Origin: Bacteroidia bacterium
GTDB lineage: Bacteria; Bacteroidota; Bacteroidia; B-17B0; Aurantibacillaceae
NCBI GenBank assembly: GCA_016787445.1
Contig: JAEUTQ010000077.1
Span: 1-42,417, forward strand
Reading direction: 5' to 3'
DNA length: 42,417 nt
The notes beneath the pieces are model-generated. The model ran no database searches, was not told the origin of the DNA, and saw only the letters and a list, made by a program, of their open reading frames with translations. Positions 24,941 to 33,750 of the stretch are shown piece by piece (the first letter of the stretch is position 1; each line of letters opens with the position of its first letter). Made by a program: the position numbers and the translations under genes.

Positions 24941-26719
24941 ATGCTGAATAGTGTTAAAATAGAAAAAAAGACAGGCGGTTGGGGTAATACTTCTTCAATT
25001 ACTTCTTCCTCTGTAACCGAAAATGCAGCGCTTGATAAACGAAAGCGTATGCTAAGATGGTTATTTGTGATTGTACTTCTATTTGGTTATATCGTTGCTA
25101 CAATGGCACAAACCGGTATGAATGATATCAATTTTCAAGCGGAAAGTGAATTTCAACCAACCATTAAAGATGCTATTAAATTTGCGGATGTTCCGGAAAT
25201 CAGAGATACGGTAAAACGCATTAACAATACGACGTATGGCATTGCATCAAATCCATTATTTCCTAAATATGAAGTGGCGCCTATTAAACCGGCGAAAATG
25301 CAGAACGAACCGTTGAGTAAATTATATCGTTCTTTAATCAAAGTTGGTTACGGTCCGATTTATAATATGCCTTACGGAGAACTTTGGGTAAACAGTTTAC
25401 GTTCGCGTGAAGAAGCTTACGGCGCACATTACAAACATTTCTCTTCTATGTCGCATTTAAAAAATACCGGTTACAGCGGTTTTGTAGACAATGAAGCAGA
25501 AATTTTCGGGAAGAAATTTTATAAAAAACATACGTTGAGCGGTGAATTTAACTACAAGCGTAACCGCGTGCACTATTATGGCTTTGACACCACCATAAAT
25601 CATATTACAGATAAAAATTACACCAAGCAGTATTATCAGTTATTTGAGCCTGTTGTTCGTTTGCAAAGTCATTATACTGATAGTAATAAAATCAATCACG
25701 ACATTCGTTTAGCTTATTATAATCTGGGAGATTTCTACAACTCCTCCGAGAATAACATTAAGTTAATTACAGAACTAAGTACCTATATCAACAAAGAACA
25801 TCTGCACGTAAAAGTTTTAGCGGATTATTACAACCACAAACAGCAAAAAGACACCATTAATGATTTTATTTTCTCTTTGAATCCGTATTTTGAAGCGAAT
25901 GGTAAAAAATGGCATGCTGATTTAGGATTAAATGCTACTGTTGATGCATTTAACGGTAATACCAAATTTTATTTCTATCCTCAATTGAATGCTCATTACG
26001 ATGTTTATGAGAATATCATTGTGCCATATATTGGTGCTTCGGGTGGATTAATTAAAAATAGTTTTAGAAGTTTAAGTAATGAAAATCCGTTTATTAATCC
26101 GAATGTACATTATGCCAACACACATAATAAATACAATGTGTTTGGCGGTTTAAGAGGTAATTTGAGCTCTTCTACTAGTTATGATGCAAAGGTAAGCTAC
26201 GGGCAATACGACAGTTTACATTTCTTTGTGGTTGATTACAGCGATTTAACGCAGTTAGATAATAAGTATAAAGTTATTTACGACAACACTTCGTTATTGA
26301 ATGTAAGCGGGCAAGTGAAATACCAATACAAAGAAAAAATTCATTTCATAGCAAAAGGAAATTATTATTTGTACTCGCCAAAAAATCTGGAGCGCGCATT
26401 TCATAAACCCGACTTCGACATTACTTTATCTGCCATCTATAACTTAAAGAGCAAAATCATTATTAAAGGTGATGTTTTCGTAATTGGTAATCAATGGGCA
26501 TTAACTAAAGTAGGTGAAAACAGTGAGTTTGTATTTACCGAATCGAAACTTTTAAACAACCTTATTGATGCTAATTTAGGTGCAGAATACCGCTACAGTA
26601 AAATGTTGAGCTTCTTTTTAAAATTCAATAACATCGCTAATATGCGTTATGAGCGTTGGGAAAAATATCCTACGCAACGCTTCAATTTCATGATTGGCCT
26701 GAGCTTTATTCCTTTTTAG
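24941..26719 (+). CDS. Outer-membrane beta-barrel protein (TonB-receptor-like barrel, no plug)
   Basis: 592 residues. A charged 36-residue extension precedes a hydrophobic signal-like segment (LFVIVLLFGYIVATMAQ, ~41-57); starting instead at ATG 25049 would give a normal signal peptide, so the true start is uncertain. From ~95 onward the protein alternates aromatic/polar residues in beta-strand pattern (YSGFVDNEAEIFGKKFYKKH, FNYKRNRVHYYGF) and ends with a strand finishing in Phe (FNFMIGLSFIPF), the C-terminal signature of outer-membrane barrels. No plug domain is evident. It is translationally close to the TPR gene, suggesting a TPR/barrel pair. Function unknown. Confidence 0.82.
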   Translation: MLNSVKIEKKTGGWGNTSSITSSSVTENAALDKRKRMLRWLFVIVLLFGYIVATMAQTGMNDINFQAESEFQPTIKDAIKFADVPEIRDTVKRINNTTYGIASNPLFPKYEVAPIKPAKMQNEPLSKLYRSLIKVGYGPIYNMPYGELWVNSLRSREEAYGAHYKHFSSMSHLKNTGYSGFVDNEAEIFGKKFYKKHTLSGEFNYKRNRVHYYGFDTTINHITDKNYTKQYYQLFEPVVRLQSHYTDSNKINHDIRLAYYNLGDFYNSSENNIKLITELSTYINKEHLHVKVLADYYNHKQQKDTINDFIFSLNPYFEANGKKWHADLGLNATVDAFNGNTKFYFYPQLNAHYDVYENIIVPYIGASGGLIKNSFRSLSNENPFINPNVHYANTHNKYNVFGGLRGNLSSSTSYDAKVSYGQYDSLHFFVVDYSDLTQLDNKYKVIYDNTSLLNVSGQVKYQYKEKIHFIAKGNYYLYSPKNLERAFHKPDFDITLSAIYNLKSKIIIKGDVFVIGNQWALTKVGENSEFVFTESKLLNNLIDANLGAEYRYSKMLSFFLKFNNIANMRYERWEKYPTQRFNFMIGLSFIPF

Positions 26720-26760
26720 TCTCATTCGCTCATTTAGATAGGTGCTTTAACATCTTTAAT

Positions 26761-26790
26761 TTGCTTTAAAGGGCACTTTTTATATATTTG
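26761..26790 (+). promoter_or_regulatory. Bacteroidota promoter for the 26810 gene
   Basis: TTG at 26761-26763, 19 nt, TATATTTG at 26783-26790: an exact consensus pair. The start codon is 19 nt further on. Confidence 0.72.
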
Positions 26791-26809
26791 CTTAAAGCAT
26801 TTATATAAA

Positions 26810-27208
26810 ATGAAATTACATTATCTATTATTTATTGCCTTGGCTTGGCTGACATTCGGTTTAGCTGCCCAAAACAATAACACACAAGCCATAAAGTTAG
26901 ATGCAAAAAAAGTACAGATGTACGAGAAATACCTTGCGTTTAAAAAAGGTTCTATAGCCGGTGGTTATGATGCCTGGAAAGCTTCAAACCCCGAAGACTT
27001 TACCAAAGAAATGTGGTATCAGGGACAATCGTTTTACATTAAAAAAGACCACTTAAACGCAGGTGAAGAATTACCAGAAGCCTCCATTGATGTGAGTCGT
27101 TTCGAGCAACACAGAAAGCAAAACGAAGAAGCCGTAGTTATTCTTCCGGGCTTCAAAGATGCATTGGTGCTTTTACCAACCAATAAATTATTATACAAAC
27201 CAAATTAA
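26810..27208 (+). CDS. Small secreted protein of unknown function
   Basis: 132 residues with a signal peptide (~1-20, ending FGLAAQ). The mature part is charged, has a GGYDAWKASNPEDFTKEMWY segment and no cysteine; no family recognised. It has its own consensus promoter and is followed after 6 nt by the GEVED/T9SS gene, so the two probably form a small operon. Confidence 0.72.
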   Translation: MKLHYLLFIALAWLTFGLAAQNNNTQAIKLDAKKVQMYEKYLAFKKGSIAGGYDAWKASNPEDFTKEMWYQGQSFYIKKDHLNAGEELPEASIDVSRFEQHRKQNEEAVVILPGFKDALVLLPTNKLLYKPN

Positions 27209-27214
27209 TATCAA

Positions 27215-28414
27215 ATGAAAAATACGCTTAAATCCCTACATCCGTTAGCACTTTCATTTGCCTCACTACTTTTTTTAAACGGAAAATTAAATGCCCAAGC
27301 CGGAGTTGGTCCTGCTCCCTATTGCATGCCGCTATATGCTGCCACAAGTATTCCTTGTAATCAGCCTGGTGCTTCCAATACGGTGGGAAATACCATTAAC
27401 GACTTCATTGATAGTTTCAATACAACCGGTGCTACAGTAAATATTACGGATAACAATAATGGCTGTCAAACTCAAATTTTAGGCGGCGTTCAACAAAACT
27501 ATTTTTTCAAAGGTTGCCCTACTTATTTAAGAACACAGCCGGGACAAGTTGTAACCTGTAATTTTCGGTCAGGAATAACCTACGATCAAGGTTTTGCTGT
27601 TTTTATTGATTGGAATCAAAATAGTGTTTTTGATGTGCCCGCAGAACGTGTTGCTGCCGTTGCCGGTTTGCCTTTAGCTGCTACTTGGTGCACCGCTGCG
27701 TTTACAACTCCAGCCGCCCAAGCGAATGGAACCTATCGCATGAGAGTACGTTGTGCTTATGTGACATCAGGTGGTTTAATTGATCCATGTTTACAATATA
27801 CGTTTGGCGAAACGCAAGATTATTACGTTATCATTGGCGGAACTTGTGCAGTATTACCAATTGAACTGGTTACTTATGAAGGAAATTACATAGATAATCA
27901 AGTTATATTAAATTGGTCAACAGCTTCTGAACTCAACTCGGAATATTTTAAAGTAGAGAGAAGTTATGATAATGAAAACTTCAGTTTCATTAGTAAAATT
28001 GATGCGGTCGGTAACAGTAATGACTTAAAATCGTATAAATTTATTGATAAGGGCATGCAACGTAATGGAATTGCTTATTACCGTTTGCAACAATATGACA
28101 AAGGAGAATTAGAACCAAAGTTCTCAAGAACCATAGCTGTTTATACCAATAATTCTAATTTAGGCTTTGATATTTATCCGAATCCAGCTAATACAGAAAT
28201 AAAAATAGCTATTCCTGATGCTTTATTTGGAAAAACAATTAGTGTTGGTGTGTATAATAATACAGGAAGAAAAGTTTTAGAATCTAAAACTGTTGTCAGT
28301 ATTGATAACAGTCATTTAAATTTTAACATCAGTGAACTGGAAACCGGAAGTTATTTTATAAGAATCAATGATGAAAACGGCACCGAAATGAAAAAAATTT
28401 TTATTAAAAAATAA
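27215..28414 (+). CDS. GEVED-domain surface protein with T9SS sorting domain
   Basis: 399 residues: signal peptide (~1-28), then a GEVED-type domain (~30-210) recognisable by YCMPLY, the FAVFIDWNQNSVFD run and the GETQDYYVII signature. A fibronectin-like linker follows (~215-310; VILNWSTASELNSEYFKVER, YYRLQQYD), then a T9SS type-A sorting domain (~320-399; YPNPANTEIKI ... ISELETGSYFIRI). It is exported to the surface; an adhesive or structural role is usual for such domains but no specific ligand can be read. Its stop codon directly abuts the stop of the convergent gene at 28415 and no terminator is visible. Confidence 0.88.
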   Translation: MKNTLKSLHPLALSFASLLFLNGKLNAQAGVGPAPYCMPLYAATSIPCNQPGASNTVGNTINDFIDSFNTTGATVNITDNNNGCQTQILGGVQQNYFFKGCPTYLRTQPGQVVTCNFRSGITYDQGFAVFIDWNQNSVFDVPAERVAAVAGLPLAATWCTAAFTTPAAQANGTYRMRVRCAYVTSGGLIDPCLQYTFGETQDYYVIIGGTCAVLPIELVTYEGNYIDNQVILNWSTASELNSEYFKVERSYDNENFSFISKIDAVGNSNDLKSYKFIDKGMQRNGIAYYRLQQYDKGELEPKFSRTIAVYTNNSNLGFDIYPNPANTEIKIAIPDALFGKTISVGVYNNTGRKVLESKTVVSIDNSHLNFNISELETGSYFIRINDENGTEMKKIFIKK

Positions 28415-28747
28415 TTAGAGTTTCAACTCGCCTGCCGGATCCCAATAGTGCTTTTCAAAGTTGATGATTTTATCATCTTTCACTTTTACTCCTTCTTTTT
28501 CCAATAACTCCTGCATTTGATACGGTGTTTCAAAATGATGTTTTCCCGTTAATTCGCCATTACGATTTACAACACGGTGTGCAGGAACTTTAGGTTTTTG
28601 TCCGTGCGCTGCATTCATCGCATACCCTACTACACGAGAAGAACCGGCAGAACCTAAATATTTGGCAATGGCACCGTAACTGGTAACGCGTCCTTTCGGA
28701 ATTAAACGCACTACTTGATAAACCATATCAAAAAAATCTTTGTCCAT
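28415..28747 (-). CDS. Alkyltransferase-like (ATL) DNA-repair protein, MGMT family without the active cysteine
   Basis: 110 residues covering only the C-terminal DNA-binding half of O6-alkylguanine-DNA alkyltransferase: GRVTSYGAIAKYLG, SSRVVGYAMNAA and VPAHRVVNRNGELTG. The active-site PCHRV is PAHRV here (Ala56), so it cannot accept an alkyl group. ATL proteins of this type bind O6-alkylguanine and flag it for nucleotide excision repair. The gene follows the LuxE-like gene with a TAATG overlap (shared base 28747), so they are co-translated. Family assignment is firm. Confidence 0.92.
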   Translation of the reverse strand: MDKDFFDMVYQVVRLIPKGRVTSYGAIAKYLGSAGSSRVVGYAMNAAHGQKPKVPAHRVVNRNGELTGKHHFETPYQMQELLEKEGVKVKDDKIINFEKHYWDPAGELKL

Positions 28748-29733
28748 TAGCCAATCATTAAATTACAACCTCGAACATCACTGTTATCAAATCGTCCCAT
28801 TACTTCAAATTTATTGCCTGACAGGCGACCTAAATCTTTCGTGGCTATAAACGAACAGGATTGCCAGTTGGCTAAATCTATGACATTAATTCCTCCTGTT
28901 TTATTTTCTCCAAGTAAACTAAGAGGATCTTCCGCATCACGAATTAAAATTCTCATCCAGGGCGGACATTCAAAAATACCATCACCTTTGGAATAAGCCT
29001 GCGAAAGGAGCTCAGTCATACCGTACTCGCTGTGAATGGTGGTAATACCTAATTTCTGTTTTAAGAAAGCATGCAACTCTTCCTTTATCATTTCACGTCG
29101 CTTTCCTTTCATTCCACCGGTTTCCATCACAATAAAATTATCACCTAGTTCAATGCCACGCTCCGACAAATCCAACAATGCATATGTAACACCAATCAAT
29201 ATTGTTTTTTTACCGTTATTTTTTAACGACTTTATTACTTCTATCAATTCATCGCAATTATGAAGAAAAAAACCACTCTTGGCATCAGTACTTAATTTAA
29301 TGAGGTGGTCAAACATATAAACCAATGATGAACCGCTCCTCTCCAGATAACCCGGAAGTAATGCCAGAATGCAATAATCATTTGGCTTACCATAAAACAA
29401 TTTAAAAGCCTTTAAAAAACTCTTCTCATACAAAGTGATATCATTCACATAATGCTTTGATGGGTATTGAGAAGTGGTTGTACTACTAGTAAAAATAACG
29501 GCCTCATTTGATTTAGGCTCAGATATAATCTCATGCGTCTTAAAAAACTCAACCGGCAAAAACGGAATTTGAGTAAAGTGCTTAATCGTTTCTGCTTGAA
29601 TTCCCAGGCTATCAGAAAACCGGTGATAAACATCACAATTCTGATATTGAAATTTAAAAACCTCCAGACAAAGATTGTTAAATTCTTCTTCCGATTGAAT
29701 ATCAAATAGTCTATTAAATTTCTGCGCTGGCAT
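28747..29733 (-). CDS. LuxE/PaaK-like acyl-protein synthetase family protein
   Basis: 328 residues, cytoplasmic. It matches the LuxE-type branch of the acyl-adenylating superfamily: a QIPFLPVEFFKTHEI segment, FTSSTTTSQYPSKHYV (nucleotide-binding-like Ser/Thr loop), LLPGYLERSGSSLVYMFD, TIHSEYGMTELLSQAYS and a late LGRLSGNKFEVMGRFD. LuxE activates fatty acids for reduction in bioluminescence, but no luxCDAB genes are here, so the substrate is unknown. Similar stand-alone genes are widespread in Bacteroidota. Operonic with the ATL gene. Confidence 0.8.
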   Translation of the reverse strand: MPAQKFNRLFDIQSEEEFNNLCLEVFKFQYQNCDVYHRFSDSLGIQAETIKHFTQIPFLPVEFFKTHEIISEPKSNEAVIFTSSTTTSQYPSKHYVNDITLYEKSFLKAFKLFYGKPNDYCILALLPGYLERSGSSLVYMFDHLIKLSTDAKSGFFLHNCDELIEVIKSLKNNGKKTILIGVTYALLDLSERGIELGDNFIVMETGGMKGKRREMIKEELHAFLKQKLGITTIHSEYGMTELLSQAYSKGDGIFECPPWMRILIRDAEDPLSLLGENKTGGINVIDLANWQSCSFIATKDLGRLSGNKFEVMGRFDNSDVRGCNLMIG

Positions 29734-29769
29734 TTTTACAAAATTATGCTTAATTTTATAGTATCAGAC

Positions 29770-30249
29770 ATGAATTTTAAATTAAAACATATTGTTTTAT
29801 TGTTGGCAATGGGAAGCCTCTACATGGCTTGTGTGAAAAAGAAAAAATATTCTCTGAGTCCTGAAATAGAGTATAAATCTTTCATACCAACAGGCGATTA
29901 CTCTGCTATTTTAACCATTGGCTTTTCGGATGGTGACGGTGATATTGGAAAAGAAAAAGAAGATAAGACTTACAATTTATTTACCACCTATTATTACTTC
30001 GATACTATTACCAATAAATTCAGAGCATTTTACGATGCCATCAATAAAGACACTTTAAGAACACCTTATACTGTAAGAAAACCGAGTGATGACTATTCGG
30101 GAAAACCAATTTCAGGTGAATTGAGTATTGACATGGACACATACCGACCTACAATCAGTCACAAACGTATCAAGTACGTGATGTATTTAGTGGATAACGC
30201 CGGAAATCAAAGTAATGTATTAACCACTCCTGAAATTAATGTGCCTTAA
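29770..30249 (+). CDS. Small lipoprotein of unknown function
   Basis: 159 residues from ATG 29770, with a lipoprotein signal (lipobox LYMAC, cysteine ~21) followed by KKKK. The mature part begins with a beta-rich domain (YSAILTIGFSDGDGDIGKE), an acidic DGDGD motif that may bind Ca2+, and ends in strand-like sequence (IKYVMYLVDNAGNQS). No named family recognised. An upstream ATG at 29746 would place eight residues before the signal. Its 3' end overlaps the convergent dehydrogenase gene by 14 bp. Confidence 0.78.
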   Translation: MNFKLKHIVLLLAMGSLYMACVKKKKYSLSPEIEYKSFIPTGDYSAILTIGFSDGDGDIGKEKEDKTYNLFTTYYYFDTITNKFRAFYDAINKDTLRTPYTVRKPSDDYSGKPISGELSIDMDTYRPTISHKRIKYVMYLVDNAGNQSNVLTTPEINVP

Positions 30250-31183
30250 GCACTTTAATCATTTTCTCAGCTAAAAATTTACTGATTTTATAATTTGATT
30301 CGTGGGTCCAACCGGCTATGTGCGAACTCAACACCACTTTATCACTCTTAATTAAATATTGCATTGGTTCCGGTAGAGAAGACACATCGATATTCTCAAA
30401 GGAGACCGCTTCGTATTCCAAGACATCCAAACAAGCCCCCTTTACTTTTCCTGATTTTAAAGCATTGGTAAGCGCTTCTGTTTTTAAACATTTACCTCTG
30501 GCTGTATTGATAATATAAATTTCCTTCCTGAAAGCGTTGATGAAATTTTCATCAACCACATAATGATTATCGTTATTGTATGGAATATGTAAACTCACAA
30601 TATCACATTCGTTATACAAGTGCTGCATATCGGTCTCTAAGATGTTTTCAGTCCCAAAGCCCTTTTTAAACTTATCATATACCAACACCTTACAACCAAA
30701 TCCTAGTAAACGCTTAACAAACGCGGAGCCCATGTTTCCATAACCAATTACACCCACTGTTTTACCGCACAACTCAACTCCGCGATTCTCATGACGCAAC
30801 CATAAACCCTTTCGTACCTCTTCGTCGGCTCTCTTCAAGTTATTGAATAACATTAAAAGCATACCTAAAGCGTGTTCAGCCACAGCATCAGCATTTCCTT
30901 CAGGAGCATGCACACATTTTATTCCTTTACTCTCGGCATAAGCTACATCGATATTTTCCATGCCGGCTCCTGCTCTACCAATACATTTTAATTTTGCGGC
31001 TGAATCAATAATCGCCTTATCGATTTTAAACTTGCTTCGAATCACCAACGCATCGTACTCAGGAATAATTTTTTTCAATTCATCAATCGGTTTTTCCCAA
31101 AATAAATCGCAATGAAAACCTGCCGCTTGCAAAGTTTCATGTAATACAGAATGGTTAGAATCAATTAATAGTACCTTCATCAT
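30236..31183 (-). CDS. D-isomer-specific 2-hydroxyacid dehydrogenase (phosphoglycerate-dehydrogenase-like)
   Basis: NAD-dependent dehydrogenase, 315 residues. Features: an N-terminal substrate domain (DALVIRSKFKID, IGRAGAGMENIDV), the Rossmann loop GYGNMG (147-152), catalytic Arg229 (NTARG), an acidic residue near 256-258 (LDVLEYE) and catalytic His288 (SSHIAGW). It lacks the ACT regulatory domain of SerA. No serC or serB is adjacent, so either 3-phosphoglycerate or another 2-hydroxyacid is possible. ATG 31183 is followed at once by a second Met, either of which could start. It overlaps the convergent lipoprotein gene by 14 bp at the 3' end. Confidence 0.88.
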   Translation of the reverse strand: MMKVLLIDSNHSVLHETLQAAGFHCDLFWEKPIDELKKIIPEYDALVIRSKFKIDKAIIDSAAKLKCIGRAGAGMENIDVAYAESKGIKCVHAPEGNADAVAEHALGMLLMLFNNLKRADEEVRKGLWLRHENRGVELCGKTVGVIGYGNMGSAFVKRLLGFGCKVLVYDKFKKGFGTENILETDMQHLYNECDIVSLHIPYNNDNHYVVDENFINAFRKEIYIINTARGKCLKTEALTNALKSGKVKGACLDVLEYEAVSFENIDVSSLPEPMQYLIKSDKVVLSSHIAGWTHESNYKISKFLAEKMIKVLKAH

Positions 31184-31265
31184 TGCCCAAAATTACATAA
31201 AGCCTTTTGCAAAAAAATTTTTATTAAAAAATTATCACAGCATATGTTTAAAACTAAATTCGGGC

Positions 31266-31294
31266 TAATTAACAATTCACTTTGTTGTTAATTA
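31266..31294. repeat. 10-bp inverted repeat upstream of dnaB
   Basis: TAATTAACAA (31266-31275) and TTGTTAATTA (31285-31294) are perfect inverted repeats with a 9-nt spacer, in the 243-bp gap between divergent genes. No T-run follows. It could be an operator or a weak hairpin. Confidence 0.5.
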
Positions 31295-31351
31295 TGGTTA
31301 TGAACAATTCTAAGCCTAGTCTTCAAGCAGTTAAAAAGTATTGTTGAGACA

Positions 31352-31371
31352 GTGTTAGCTATTGTGTTAGC
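31352..31371. repeat. Tandem 8-bp direct repeat GTGTTAGC upstream of dnaB
   Basis: GTGTTAGC occurs at 31352-31359 and 31364-31371, a 12-nt period, about 60 bp before the dnaB start. It may be a protein-binding site; function is not known. Confidence 0.4.
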
Positions 31372-31426
31372 CGCCATTTTTTCGTAACTTAATTGAATAA
31401 TTGCACATTTGCCTCCCTGCTAAATC

Positions 31427-33013
31427 ATGAATCAAGATAATCAAAATAAAACCCGCAAACGTATTGTTACTACCACCACAGGTGTACCCGTATCTGAAAT
31501 AGGAAAACTGCAACCACAGGCTGTTGAATTGGAAGAAGCTGTATTAGGTGCGATGCTATTGGAAAAAGAAGCATTGAGTACTGTGATTGATATTCTTTCA
31601 CCCGAAAGTTTTTACAAAGAACAAAACGGAAAAGTATTTGCTGCCATCGTTAATTTATTTAACCGCTCCGAACCGGTAGATATCTTAACTGTTACACAAG
31701 AATTAAAACGCACCGGCGAACTGGAATTTGTTGGTGGTTCTTATTATGTTTCTTCACTTACCAATCGAATTGCTTCCTCGGCGAACATCGAATTTCACGC
31801 GCGTATTGTTGCACAAAAATATTTACAACGCGAATTAATCCGCATTGGTACCGAAACCATTAAAACTGCTTATGAAGACAGTACCGACGTATTTGAATTA
31901 TTAGATAACACAACAAAAAATATTTTTGAAATTCTCGACTCAAACGTGCGTAAGCAGCACGATAAAATGAGTACGTTAATTGCTAAAGCTATTGATGAAA
32001 TTGAAGCGGCCGCCAACCAAACCGATGGTTTATTAGGTGTACCTTCCGGCTTTACTGCTCTCGATCGTATTACAGGCGGATGGCAACGTTCCGATTTATT
32101 AATTCTCGCTGCTCGTCCGGGTATGGGTAAAACCGCCTTTGTTGTTACCATGGCTAAAAATGCGGCCGTAGAGTTTAATAAACCCGTTGCTATTTTCTCT
32201 CTCGAGATGTCGTCGATTCAGTTAGTAAAGCGTTTGATCTCGAGTGAAACTGAATTAGCGCAAGATAAAATCCTGAAAGGAAATTTGGAGAACCATGAAT
32301 TTGTTCAGTTAAATGAGCGCATTAAAAAATTAGCGACGGCTCCACTTTTTATTGATGATACGCCGGCTCTTTCTATTTTCGAATTACGTGCAAAGGCTCG
32401 TCGTTTAAAAGAGAATCAGAAAATTGAATTGATCATCATTGACTACCTTCAGTTAATGAGTGGCGGCCCGGATGGAAAAGGAAACCGTGAACAAGAAATC
32501 AGTACCATTTCCCGCGGATTAAAAAGTTTGGCTAAGGAGTTAGAAATTCCAATCATCGCTCTTTCTCAGTTAAGTCGTCAGGTTGAAAATCGTCCCGGCG
32601 GCAGTAAACGTCCTCAGTTAAGTGACCTCCGTGAATCGGGAGCTATTGAGCAAGATGCGGATATGGTAATGTTTATTTACCGTCCGGAATACTACGGCTT
32701 AGAGGTAGATGAAAACAATGAACCTACTCGAGGCCGTGCCGAAGTTATCATTGCCAAAAACCGTCATGGCGCGCTTGAAACAGTAAAGCTCCGTTTCATT
32801 GGACAATACGCTAAGTTTGCTGATTTAGATTATAATGAAGGTCAGGAAACGTTTTATCAGGGAGCAAGTAACAAACCGTTAGAACAAAACAATGATTTCT
32901 TAAGTAATAGCCCTACCAAAACTGTTCAATCAAAAAATTGGGATAACATTGAAGAAGGAAACGGTGACATTATAAAACGAAACGATATTGAAGATATTAA
33001 CGACGCATTTTAA
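31427..33013 (+). CDS. dnaB: Replicative DNA helicase DnaB
   Basis: Hexameric 5'-3' helicase at the replication fork. 528 residues: N-terminal primase-interaction domain (~30-135; PQAVELEEAVLGAMLLE), linker, and a RecA-like domain with Walker A ARPGMGKT (229-236), Walker B IIIDYLQL (336-343), and the DnaB4 motif LSQLSRQVENRPGGSKRPQLSDLRESGAIEQDADMV in the 390-430 region. No intein or insertion is present. The C-terminus has an ~60-residue acidic, Asn-rich tail. It starts at ATG 31427; a small barrel gene begins 3 nt after the stop. Confidence 0.98.
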   Translation: MNQDNQNKTRKRIVTTTTGVPVSEIGKLQPQAVELEEAVLGAMLLEKEALSTVIDILSPESFYKEQNGKVFAAIVNLFNRSEPVDILTVTQELKRTGELEFVGGSYYVSSLTNRIASSANIEFHARIVAQKYLQRELIRIGTETIKTAYEDSTDVFELLDNTTKNIFEILDSNVRKQHDKMSTLIAKAIDEIEAAANQTDGLLGVPSGFTALDRITGGWQRSDLLILAARPGMGKTAFVVTMAKNAAVEFNKPVAIFSLEMSSIQLVKRLISSETELAQDKILKGNLENHEFVQLNERIKKLATAPLFIDDTPALSIFELRAKARRLKENQKIELIIIDYLQLMSGGPDGKGNREQEISTISRGLKSLAKELEIPIIALSQLSRQVENRPGGSKRPQLSDLRESGAIEQDADMVMFIYRPEYYGLEVDENNEPTRGRAEVIIAKNRHGALETVKLRFIGQYAKFADLDYNEGQETFYQGASNKPLEQNNDFLSNSPTKTVQSKNWDNIEEGNGDIIKRNDIEDINDAF

Positions 33014-33016
33014 CTT

Positions 33017-33697
33017 ATGAATAAACTAATCTTAACCTTTATTGCATCAGCGATTTATTTTTTAAGCTACTCACAATCCTTTCATAAAAACGCCTTGGTG
33101 TTTGATGCTAAATTGGGAATTGATGTATATAACACGAAATATTATTATCAATTAAAAAGTACCGGACAAGACACCACCACAGAAGACAAAGCTGCGAATA
33201 GAAATTTCTCGTTTGGATTAGAGTATGGTGTTTTGGATCGCTTAGGAGTTGGTGTACGCGCAAAGTTCAATCGCTATTTTGCAGGAGCCGATGAAATAAC
33301 AGGAAAAGAGCCTTATCACACATCATTGGACTATATGGCAACTGTTAATTTTCATGCCGTGAAAAATAAAGTATTGGATTTAGCACTTGGATTTAATATT
33401 GGTGGTTCTAAATTAAATCTGGTGTTTAATGATATTTCAGAAACTGAAGTATATGGGAGTGGACTTTACTTCGATTTACATCTAACGCCAAAAATTTACA
33501 TTAAACGTTTTGCATTTCAATTCGACTTGGGTATGCCATTTGTGAAGTACAACAATTTAACAACGAATTACGTTAATTTTAATAACGAAGTACTTGCTAA
33601 ATGGTCGGGATTAGGCTATAACTTTGGCTTAGGTGTTGCTTTCCGCTTTTTAAGTCCGAAAGAAAGTGCTTCTTCCAATACAAAAGCCACCAATTAA
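33017..33697 (+). CDS. Small outer-membrane beta-barrel-like protein
   Basis: 226 residues with a signal peptide (~1-19, ending YFLSYSQ). The remainder alternates hydrophobic and polar residues in about eight candidate strands (FSFGLEYGVLDRLGVGVRAKF, LDLALGFNIGGSKL, YNFGLGVAFRFL), typical of small outer-membrane barrels. A Ser/Thr-rich tail follows the last strand. Only 3 nt separate it from dnaB, so it is probably co-transcribed; the functional link is unclear. No family name. Confidence 0.75.
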   Translation: MNKLILTFIASAIYFLSYSQSFHKNALVFDAKLGIDVYNTKYYYQLKSTGQDTTTEDKAANRNFSFGLEYGVLDRLGVGVRAKFNRYFAGADEITGKEPYHTSLDYMATVNFHAVKNKVLDLALGFNIGGSKLNLVFNDISETEVYGSGLYFDLHLTPKIYIKRFAFQFDLGMPFVKYNNLTTNYVNFNNEVLAKWSGLGYNFGLGVAFRFLSPKESASSNTKATN

Positions 33698-33725
33698 GGC
33701 GTTTTTTTATCAGGCCTCAATTTTG

Positions 33726-33733
33726 TATCTTTG
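33726..33733 (+). promoter_or_regulatory. -7 element for rocD
   Basis: TATCTTTG matches TAnnTTTG exactly, 17 nt before ATG 33751. The -33 region is only T-rich. Confidence 0.55.
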
Positions 33734-33750
33734 TGTAAACAGTTTTTCAA

